From: DASWRT01 sp036403035
GTDB taxonomy: Bacteria > Pseudomonadota > Alphaproteobacteria > ATCC43930 > CGMCC-115725
Reading direction: 5' to 3'
Length of the DNA stretch: 20,410 nt
Assembly (NCBI GenBank): GCA_036403035.1
Contig: DASWRT010000492.1
Coordinates: 1-20,410, forward strand
In this document: one piece after another, positions 15,093-20,410 of the stretch
Numbering within the stretch: position 1 is the first letter of the stretch
How the letters are laid out: every line of letters begins with the position of its first letter
Translations under genes and position numbers: made by a program
Notes under the pieces: model-generated
What the model was told of the DNA's origin: nothing
The model's database searches: none
Seen by the model: only the letters and a program-made list of their open reading frames with translations

Positions 15093-15794
15093 CTAAACCC
15101 GGAGCCAAGCCTGGAGGAAACCGGTCACCGCCGCCGGTGCCTCGACCGTCGTCATGTGTCCGCTGTCCTCGATGACGGCGAGCGTCGCGCTGGGGATCGC
15201 GGCGGCGATCGCCTCGTGCTGATCGAGCGGGCTCCAGGCGTCCTGCCGGCCGCAGGCGACGAGCGTCGGACATTTGATGGTGGGCAGGAGCGGGCCGAAG
15301 TCGGGGCGGCCGAGCAGCGCGCGGACCTGCCGCTCGAAGATCTCCGGCGTCGCGCGGCAGACCATTTCCGTCAGCGCCCGCATCATCGGCGCGTCGTTGA
15401 GCCGGTCGGGATGCACCATCGGCGGCAGCCATTGCCGCGCGAGCGCTTCCATCCCTTCCCGCCGCGCGAGATCGACGAGGACTTGCCGCTTCTCCGCCTC
15501 GCCGGGCCTCTTGGGGTGTGTCCCGGTATCGAGCACCGCGAGCCGCGCGACCCGTTCCGGCGCGCGGCGGACGATCTCCAGCGCGACGCGCCCACCCATC
15601 GAGTGCCCGGCGACCGCGAAGCGCTCCGGTGCCTGTTCGAGGACGGACTGAGCCATGCCGCCCAGCGAGTCGAACCCGTAGAAGTTCGCGACGGTGACGT
15701 CGGCGTCGCGCGACAGCGCTTGCTCCTGATACGTCCAAACCGATCGATCGCACAGCAGGCCGGGAAGGAGGAAGAGGGCAGGGCGCTCAGACAT
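15093..15794 (-). CDS. Alpha/beta-fold hydrolase
   Basis: A 233-residue alpha/beta hydrolase with a complete triad: nucleophile S65 in AGHSMGG, D185 in CGRQDAWSP, and H213 in DSGHMTT. The N-terminal LFLLPGLLCDRSVW holds the oxyanion-hole region. It is short, with a small cap, similar in size to PcaD- or MenH-like enzymes. No signal peptide is seen. In an operon with an extradiol dioxygenase it is a candidate ring-cleavage-product hydrolase, lactonase or esterase. Which bond it cuts cannot be told from sequence. The start at 15794 overlaps the ligB stop by eight bases. Confidence 0.87.
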   Translation of the reverse strand: MSERPALFLLPGLLCDRSVWTYQEQALSRDADVTVANFYGFDSLGGMAQSVLEQAPERFAVAGHSMGGRVALEIVRRAPERVARLAVLDTGTHPKRPGEAEKRQVLVDLARREGMEALARQWLPPMVHPDRLNDAPMMRALTEMVCRATPEIFERQVRALLGRPDFGPLLPTIKCPTLVACGRQDAWSPLDQHEAIAAAIPSATLAVIEDSGHMTTVEAPAAVTGFLQAWLRV

Positions 15795-16680
15795 CGCATG
15801 CCTCCCGTCCCGCGCCGACAGCCGGTACGTCGTCGGGGATCTCCTCGTAGATCACTTGCGCGAACCCGGTGTGCAGCGGCGCGTGATAGTTGCGGTGGAC
15901 GCACCGCACCCGCGGCGACAGGGCGCCGCGCATCGCGAGCCACATGATGACTTCGGCGCCCTCGGCGCCGCCGCGCTCCATGAAATCCTGAAGCCGCAGC
16001 GAGGCGAGCCGTTCCGGGTCGCGCTCCAGCAGGTCGAGGAACTCCATGTCCCACTCGCAGTTCTGGTAGCCGAACCGCTCGCCGTGAAGCTGGTGTGACA
16101 GCCCGCCCGTGCCGAGCACCACCACGTCGTAATCGTGCGGATAGCTCTCGACGGCCCGGCGCAGCGCGGCGCCGAGACGGAACAGGCGGCGCGGGCTCGG
16201 GATCGGGAATTGCAGAACGTTCACGGCGAGCGGCAGGATCGGACAGGGCCAGCCGCCGCCGTCCGGATGCTGCGGCCACAGCGCCGACAGCGGCGTCAGC
16301 GCGCCGTGGTCGAGCGGCATGTCCTGGCAGACCGTCGGATCGAACTCGTCGTCGACGAGGCTATGCGCCACGTGCCACGCGAAATCGGAATCGCCGGGAA
16401 TGGGCGGCAGCGGGCGCGGGCCGAAACCTTCGTCCGCGATGCGGTGCTCGCCCGCGACCGACAGCGCGAAGGTCGGATAGACGTCGAAGAAGAACGTCGT
16501 GACGTGGTCGTTGTAGACCAGGATCGCCGCATCCGGCTTGCGCGCCGCCAGCCAATCCTGCATCGGCCTGTAGCCGTCCAGCAGCGTCTTCCAGTCCGGC
16601 GCGTCCCACTCGCCCTTGTCGATCAGCGCGCCGATCGAGGGAGCGTGCGGCGATCCGAGCCCGCCGATGATCCTGCCCAT
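15787..16680 (-). CDS. ligB: Class III extradiol ring-cleavage dioxygenase, catalytic beta subunit (LigB-like)
   Basis: Catalytic subunit of a protocatechuate 4,5-dioxygenase-like enzyme, 297 residues, which opens catecholic rings by extradiol cleavage with Fe(II). The metal ligands can be placed: H12 (GSPHAPSIG), H59 (YNDHVTTFFFD) and E243 (GAEVIMW). The second-sphere histidine is H196 in GTGGLSHQLHGE. These match LigB His12, His61, Glu242 and His195 in order and spacing. Substrate could be protocatechuate, gallate, 3-O-methylgallate or another catechol carboxylate; family membership does not decide. The start at ATG 16680 is one base from the ligA stop, so the two subunits are made together. 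Confidence 0.9.
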   Translation of the reverse strand: MGRIIGGLGSPHAPSIGALIDKGEWDAPDWKTLLDGYRPMQDWLAARKPDAAILVYNDHVTTFFFDVYPTFALSVAGEHRIADEGFGPRPLPPIPGDSDFAWHVAHSLVDDEFDPTVCQDMPLDHGALTPLSALWPQHPDGGGWPCPILPLAVNVLQFPIPSPRRLFRLGAALRRAVESYPHDYDVVVLGTGGLSHQLHGERFGYQNCEWDMEFLDLLERDPERLASLRLQDFMERGGAEGAEVIMWLAMRGALSPRVRCVHRNYHAPLHTGFAQVIYEEIPDDVPAVGAGREACDV

Positions 16681-16681
16681 C

Positions 16682-17056
16682 TCAGCTTCCTCCCCCGTCT
16701 TTTTTCATGTTGCGGGTCGCGAGATACTGTTCGAGCGTCTCGCCGCGCATTTGCGCGCCGGTCGCCGCGAGGCCGTAGCCGCAGAGCTGCGAGAGCCGCA
16801 GCAGCACGAAGACGTTCGCGCCGCGGCGGACGAGGCCGAGCCAGTCGTGCTTGCGGATCAGCTCCCGGTCGACCGGGTCGAGCCCGTACCGCTCCATGCA
16901 CGCCTCTGGATCGGCCTGGAAGGCCGCGCGGTTCTCGGGCTGCCGCAAGTCGTAGCAGAACCGGTTGACCCGCAATCCGGCCTGCGCCGCCTTGCCCGTA
17001 TTCAGGTACGTGCCGGGCGGCAAGGAATCGAGATCGATCTGACGGCTGCTGCCCAT
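16682..17056 (-). CDS. ligA: Class III extradiol dioxygenase alpha subunit (LigA-like)
   Basis: Small subunit of the LigAB dioxygenase, 124 residues. The helical LigA pattern is visible: LPPGTYLNTGKAAQAGLRVNRF, then LRQPENRAAFQADPEACMERYGL, and the C-terminal VRRGANVFVLLRLSQLCGYGL. LigA caps the active site of LigB. The length is close to the usual 120-140 residues. The ATG at 17056 has GGGAGG upstream but twelve bases away, a rather long spacing that may lower translation; no better in-frame start was found. The gene is 40 bases after the small protein gene at 17097-17234. Confidence 0.88.
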   Translation of the reverse strand: MGSSRQIDLDSLPPGTYLNTGKAAQAGLRVNRFCYDLRQPENRAAFQADPEACMERYGLDPVDRELIRKHDWLGLVRRGANVFVLLRLSQLCGYGLAATGAQMRGETLEQYLATRNMKKDGGGS

Positions 17057-17096
17057 CCCGTTGCGTTACCTCCCGTCGCGGCGCTTCTTGACTTGG

Positions 17097-17234
17097 TCAA
17101 CGCCAGTACTGCCGCGGCGGCGCATCATGCAGCGCGGTGTCCTGACCGTGAGGCGCATCGTCGACCGCCTCTTTGTTGAAGGGCTGTCGGCGCGGCATCT
17201 TCATCGTTGGCGGCGTCGCTTCGTCGATCGACAC
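17097..17234 (-). CDS. Predicted 45-residue small protein, first gene of the ligAB operon
   Basis: Not recognised. A 45-codon frame starts at GTG 17234 with GGGAGG at 17246-17241, six bases upstream, which is one of the best ribosome binding sites in the window, and stops at TGA 17099-17097. The product begins MSIDEATPPTMKMPRRQPF, has an acidic/His middle (VDDAPHGQD) and ends PPRQYWR. There is no membrane segment, signal peptide or cysteine. It is rich in Pro, Asp and Ala and may be mostly unstructured. It precedes ligA by 40 bases on the same strand. It could be an accessory subunit, a leader peptide controlling ligA translation, or a chance frame. The good Shine-Dalgarno and the biased amino-acid content argue for translation. 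Confidence 0.6.
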   Translation of the reverse strand: MSIDEATPPTMKMPRRQPFNKEAVDDAPHGQDTALHDAPPRQYWR

Positions 17235-17604
17235 GCCGTTCCTCCCGTTTTGGCGGTCATGCAGCCAGTTGCACCTGCTTCACCGCTCGCAAAGCTAGGC
17301 ACGGCGGGGCCTTCCGTCCTATCGTTTTTTCACGATGAGATATAACCGCTGGTGATCGATGGTGTGCCTCTCCCGCAAATTCCGGAGATGGCCGCGCAGG
17401 CTTCGACCGCCCATCGATCAGGCCGCAGCTTCGCGACACCACGGCCCGCGGCCAGCCATTACGCCCTGCGACCGCGAGCCTTCCTTCAGGCCGAGGAGAG
17501 CATGCGCCGGGAATTTGGCGTGGCAATGTCCGCCGCACCCCAAGCCGCGGCACCGCCGATCAGCGGTCCCGGCAGCGCCGCCATCAATCGGGGAGGAGCC
17601 ACGA
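17235..17604. other. Intergenic region upstream of the minus-strand operon
   Basis: About 370 bases between the patatin gene stop and the small protein start. Short open frames occur on both strands, but none has a convincing ribosome binding site or recognisable product. The only AT-rich patch (17320-17345) holds an inverted repeat and, on the minus strand, TTATAT at 17345-17340 that could serve as a -10 element. The promoter of the ligA-to-methyltransferase operon most likely lies here. No regulator gene is adjacent. Confidence 0.5.
17321..17336. promoter_or_regulatory. Inverted repeat in the putative operon promoter, possible operator
   Basis: ATCGT (17321-17325) and ACGAT (17332-17336) flank a T-rich 6-base centre. 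On the minus strand the repeat starts just downstream of TTATAT (17345-17340), near the expected transcription start. This is a typical place for a repressor site. The arms are only five bases long, so chance is possible. Confidence 0.3.
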
Positions 17605-18708
17605 TCAGGCCGCGATCGCCCGCTTTTGATCCGCTCGCATAGGGCCGCGGTATACAAGACCGCGACCCCATTCCGGCGGGTCAGTGGCCAAATCGTGCAG
17701 CGCGGCTTCCATGTCGCGCCGGCCGGCTGCCCAACGCTCGCGTATCGATGCCGGCGAGAATTCGAACATCTTGGTTCCGAGTTCGTCCGCAGTTGCGCGG
17801 TATGCCAAGTGCACGAGTACGGCAGTGGTCGCCGCAGGACCGCTGTGGTCCCGCAGATCATGGAGCCGAAGCAAATGCTCGATCGTACGGCGCGACTGGC
17901 AGGCAAACATCAAATCCTGTACCCGCTCCACCGTCGCATCGAGCGAGCGCGGTCGCGCATCGCGGCGGTCGAACAGGTCGAGTGCGAAGCAGATCGTATT
18001 TCGCGCCAGCGGTCCGTTCAGGACGCGATCGACAGGCAAATTGTTCGTCAGTCCTGGGTCACAGAGCAGTCGCCCATCGATCTCGACGGGCGGAAAGGCT
18101 GGGATAAAGGCCGTGCTGGCGAGCAAGTGAGCGGGTTCGATCCGCGAATCCGTGTTGCTGACGTAGACCTCGTCGCCACTTTCGACATCGGTCATAGCGA
18201 CCGTGAGCTTCATCTCGGCCCGGGCCAGCAGGTCGAAATCAATGAGGCGTTCCAACGTCCGCCGGAGCGGCGTTTGGTCATAAAGAGCCACGTCGTTCGG
18301 CACACCGGGCAGAGCCGACCATAAGCCCGGAAAACGCGGCACGTACAGGCTGGGCCGGCCCAGCGCTAGGGCCTGAACGGAAGCTGCGAAATTATACACC
18401 TGCCGCCAGTAGCCCTGCTTCGGCAGCAGCGCCAGATCGGTCGTCTTGCTGGCGGCGTTCTCCCAGTAGGTGCGCAGCTTCGAGATCCGTTCCGCGGGCG
18501 GATTTCCGGCGATAATGGCTGCATTCACGGCACCGACGGAGGCTCCGACAAGATGCTGCGGCCGGTACCCGCGCTCGTGCAGCACCTCGAAGGCGCCGGC
18601 TTGATAGGCGCCAAGCGCGTTACCGCCGCCGAAGACGAGAATGGTGTCAGGCCGGCGCTCATCGGGAGCGGCCGTGGTCGTCAGGACCTCGGAATTGGGA
18701 ATGCTCAT
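17605..18708 (-). CDS. Patatin-like phospholipase family protein
   Basis: A 367-residue patatin-fold acyl hydrolase. The oxyanion-hole glycine run GGGNALGAYQAG is at 27-38, and the nucleophile is S57 in GASVG (55-59). The catalytic Asp region is CDPGLTNNLPVD, with D217. Most relatives have D-G-G or D-G-A; here the residue after Asp is Pro. The preceding FPPVEIDG segment is normal. No signal peptide or membrane segment is seen. Expected activity is hydrolysis of phospholipid or other lipid esters in the cytoplasm or at the inner membrane. The start at 18708 has GAGAGG seven bases upstream. Spot reading suggests a lower GC content than in the pao genes (for example 36 of 60 bases at 17881-17940). 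The gene stands alone on the strand. Confidence 0.88.
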   Translation of the reverse strand: MSIPNSEVLTTTAAPDERRPDTILVFGGGNALGAYQAGAFEVLHERGYRPQHLVGASVGAVNAAIIAGNPPAERISKLRTYWENAASKTTDLALLPKQGYWRQVYNFAASVQALALGRPSLYVPRFPGLWSALPGVPNDVALYDQTPLRRTLERLIDFDLLARAEMKLTVAMTDVESGDEVYVSNTDSRIEPAHLLASTAFIPAFPPVEIDGRLLCDPGLTNNLPVDRVLNGPLARNTICFALDLFDRRDARPRSLDATVERVQDLMFACQSRRTIEHLLRLHDLRDHSGPAATTAVLVHLAYRATADELGTKMFEFSPASIRERWAAGRRDMEAALHDLATDPPEWGRGLVYRGPMRADQKRAIAA

Positions 18709-19010
18709 TCAGCAGCCTCTCGACGCGACAGCGATTAGTTCTGCGTCGCTGCCCGGGTGTTGTACGTATGAAAAGGCGAACAGGAGTGCTCATCCGCGGA
18801 GAATGAGGGAGGCGACATGCACCCCCGCTCTCGACGCCGCATCGCAGCAATGAAAAGAATGATCTTCCGTTCGCTTGACGCAGCGTATCGGTTCAGAAAG
18901 CGAGGGCCTCGGCACGGCTTAACCGCTCAACGCGTCGCCCCGCCCAGTTCCGCTGGGCGGGGCTTTCTAAAATCGATGGCGTCCGGTGCGACCGGCTGGC
19001 TCCCGAGGGA
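18709..19010. other. Intergenic region between the dehydrogenase and patatin genes
   Basis: About 300 bases with no convincing gene on either strand. It contains an inverted repeat (CAGCGA 18729-18734 with TCGCTG 18746-18751) just upstream of the patatin start. It also holds a strong plus-oriented terminator at 18937-18968. No good sigma70 or EcfG promoter was recognised for patatin. Confidence 0.5.
18937..18968 (+). terminator. Strong intrinsic terminator, T-run on the plus strand
   Basis: An 11-bp perfect GC stem (18937-18947 with 18953-18963, 5-base loop) is followed on the plus strand by TTTCT (18964-18968). On the minus strand the hairpin lies 48 bases after the dehydrogenase stop (19011) but is followed by GACGCG, not T. 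It may end the dehydrogenase transcript by hairpin alone, yet its T-run points to a plus-strand transcript for which no gene was found. Confidence 0.65.
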
Positions 19011-20000
19011 TCACCCGGCGGCGTGCTTCTGCCGCCTGCGCCATGCCACGAACCCGACAGGCAGCGCCAGGAGCGCGAGTGTCGTCAGAAGCGGGACGCC
19101 GCCATTGTTCGGCCCCTTGCGCCACCCGCCCGTAATCGCCCTGCCGTCGCGGATCGGCTCGAAAACGGCGCCTGGGGTTTCCGGGTTCGGATCGTCTGCC
19201 AGGAAGCCATAATTCAACGCCCGGCCGGTGAGCCGGGTCGCAACGGCGGAGGGCATCAAGCGCTTCTGAAGCGTGGCGAACTTGCCGGCACCACCGATGA
19301 CCACTTCGGCGCGTGGCCGGTCCACGAGCCCGACCACCGTCTCGGCCACCTTTTCCGGCGCATAGACCGGCGGCGCCGCGCGCACGCGGTGGTGACTGAA
19401 ATTGGCGGCGTGCTGAAAGAACGGCGTGTCGATCACGGAAGGCAGGATTGTACAGATCTGGATGTCCGGCTGATCCAGCACCTCCTGCCGAAGTGCCTCC
19501 GAGAAGCCGCGGATCGCGAACTTGCTGGTCGCGTAGGCCGTCGAGTCGGCTTTTGCGGTGCGGCCCACGATGGATGCGTTGTTGATCAGCACGCCATGGC
19601 CCTGAGCGCGGAACTGCCGCATGGCGACGCGCGCTCCATTGACGTAGCCGATCACGTCCGTTTCCAGCACCCTGTTCCAGACGGCGCTCGGGATGTCCTC
19701 GAAGCGGCCGAAGACGCCGACTCCCGCGTTATTGAACCACACGTCGATGCGGCCGAACCGCTCGATTGCACGGCGCCCTAGTTCCTCAACTTCGTTTTCA
19801 TGCGTGACGTCGGTCGGCACGACCAGCGCTTCGCCGCCGGCATCTCGGCATTCGCGTTCTACGTCGTGCAGCATCTCCTCCCGACGCGCCGCGAGAACAA
19901 CGCGCGCGCCGCGCGCCGCGAAAGTACGCGCGGTGATGCGGCCGATGCCGCTCGATGCGCCGGTGATGACGACAACGGGATTGTCGATCCTAGTAGTCAT
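19011..20000 (-). CDS. Short-chain dehydrogenase/reductase with C-terminal membrane anchor
   Basis: A 329-residue classical SDR. The NAD(P)-binding motif TGASSGIG is at 13-20, NNAG at 90-93, and the catalytic residues are S143 (NNAS), Y156 and K160 (YATSK). ARR at 38-40 after strand 2 suggests NADP preference. Beyond the usual 250 residues it has an extension with one hydrophobic segment at about 301-320 followed by WRRRQKH. This gives a tail anchor with the enzyme facing the cytoplasm by the positive-inside rule. The substrate is unknown. The ATG at 20000 has TAAGGA six bases upstream. A perfect EcfG-type promoter motif lies about 105 bases upstream, so it is probably a general-stress gene (inference). 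It is not linked to the catabolic operon. Confidence 0.9.
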   Translation of the reverse strand: MTTRIDNPVVVITGASSGIGRITARTFAARGARVVLAARREEMLHDVERECRDAGGEALVVPTDVTHENEVEELGRRAIERFGRIDVWFNNAGVGVFGRFEDIPSAVWNRVLETDVIGYVNGARVAMRQFRAQGHGVLINNASIVGRTAKADSTAYATSKFAIRGFSEALRQEVLDQPDIQICTILPSVIDTPFFQHAANFSHHRVRAAPPVYAPEKVAETVVGLVDRPRAEVVIGGAGKFATLQKRLMPSAVATRLTGRALNYGFLADDPNPETPGAVFEPIRDGRAITGGWRKGPNNGGVPLLTTLALLALPVGFVAWRRRQKHAAG

Positions 20001-20104
20001 TGCAAATCCTTAGAAGCCCGCCGACAGAGCAACGGCGGGGAGTGCCACGCTTGCGAGAGCCACTGCCGGCCCGGGCGGACATGTTGCAGTGCGGTATGGG
20101 AAGC

Positions 20105-20129
20105 AACGCCGCCCTTCACATTGGGTTCC
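20105..20129 (-). promoter_or_regulatory. EcfG-type general stress promoter for the SDR gene
   Basis: On the minus strand GGAAC (20129-20125), 16 bases, then CGTT (20108-20105). This is an exact match to the alphaproteobacterial EcfG/SigT consensus GGAAC-N16/17-CGTT. The start would be near 20098, leaving a leader of about 100 bases to the ATG at 20000. Confidence 0.6.
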
Positions 20130-20319
20130 TGTCGACAATGCAGTTATGGCCAGTGCTCTGCGCATTGGCCGCGAATGCAAATGGACCGAGGCAGAGCCCG
20201 CCGGTGCGGAAGTCCATCCGCCTCCCGATGCGGGCGGCTGCGGCTAGCAGCGATAAGGAAATCGCGCAGAAAATCGCCACCAGCACCGCTTGATCATCAG
20301 TCCAAAACGGAAATAACAT
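20116..20319 (-). CDS. Possible small membrane protein
   Basis: A doubtful 67-codon frame. The N-terminal half looks like a real small membrane protein: MLFPFWTDDQ, a hydrophobic helix AVLVAIFCAISLSLLAAAA, then RIGRR as a cytoplasmic stop. The C-terminal half (from FRTGG on) is unremarkable and runs into the -35 element of the dehydrogenase promoter. An AGGA lies 12 bases before the ATG, a long spacing. No homolog is recognised, and it may be chance or a decayed gene. Confidence 0.25.
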   Translation of the reverse strand: MLFPFWTDDQAVLVAIFCAISLSLLAAAARIGRRMDFRTGGLCLGPFAFAANAQSTGHNCIVDRNPM

Positions 20320-20410
20320 CGTCGCGGCGGTTCCTCACCGCTCGGCTCTTTCTCATCGTGAATCGGACGTTTGCTCTCTCTGGGGAGAAAAAAACAGGAG
20401 AATAACAGGG

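Larger units (their letters stand above)
20001..20410. other. Upstream region of the dehydrogenase gene, to window end
   Basis: About 410 bases holding the leader of the dehydrogenase gene, an EcfG-like promoter (20105-20129) and one doubtful small open frame on the minus strand (20116-20319). Overlapping plus-strand frames here have no recognisable product and no good start site. An A-run (20388-20394) lies close to the right edge. Confidence 0.5.

Noticed and set aside
17486..17587. Short minus-strand frame with a hydrophobic N-terminus (MAALPGPLIGGAAAWG) after patatin
   Set aside because: No ribosome binding site precedes the ATG, and Ala/Gly-rich short frames are expected by chance at this GC content.
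17352..17642. Plus-strand frame of 96 codons upstream of the operon
   Set aside because: It has no Shine-Dalgarno and Ala/Pro/Arg-rich composition, it overlaps the patatin end, and no family is recognisable.

Overview
The window is GC-rich throughout, with tight operons, 4-base ATGA/GTGA overlaps, GTG starts and strong GGAGG-type ribosome binding sites. Gene content (Pao-type aldehyde oxidoreductase, LigAB-type ring cleavage, a Liv-type transporter, a DUF2934 protein, a PraR-like XRE regulator, EcfG-like promoter motifs) suggests an alphaproteobacterium, probably Hyphomicrobiales (Rhizobiales). This is inferred from gene families; no rRNA or marker gene is present. No tRNA, rRNA, CRISPR, insertion sequence or phage gene was seen.

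Layout. (1) 36-3863, plus strand: a paoABC operon for a three-subunit molybdenum hydroxylase ([2Fe-2S], FAD plus [4Fe-4S], Mo cofactor), closed by a strong hairpin. (2) 3985-6368, plus strand: four independently spaced genes: a hot-dog thioesterase, a PEBP/YbhB-like protein with a long disordered tail, an XRE regulator and a DUF2934 protein. Two of them (PEBP and DUF2934) are preceded by motifs resembling alphaproteobacterial general-stress (EcfG) promoters. (3) 17234 down to 6401, minus strand: a run of 13 genes that looks like one catabolic and transport operon. The order is an unrecognised 45-residue protein, ligA, ligB, an alpha/beta hydrolase, a SnoaL-like protein, a DUF1932-type dehydrogenase, a periplasmic binding protein, an intrinsic terminator, livH, livM, livG, livF, a MetE-C-terminal-like methyltransferase and two class I SAM methyltransferases. 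It converges on region 2 with 32 bases between stop codons. (4) 17605-20000, minus strand: a patatin-like phospholipase and a short-chain dehydrogenase with a C-terminal membrane anchor. A perfect GGAAC-N16-CGTT element lies upstream of the dehydrogenase.

How it may work together (inference). The Liv-type system would import an aromatic or related acid. The LigAB pair would open a catechol or gallate-type ring by class III extradiol cleavage, and the hydrolase, SnoaL-like protein and dehydrogenase would process the product. PaoABC enzymes oxidise aromatic aldehydes to acids, so the first operon could supply substrate to the second. The usual protocatechuate 4,5-pathway genes (ligC, ligI, ligJ, ligK, ligU) are absent from the window. 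A zinc methyltransferase and two SAM methyltransferases take the end of the operon, so the substrate may be methylated or methoxylated, or the pathway may be a different one.
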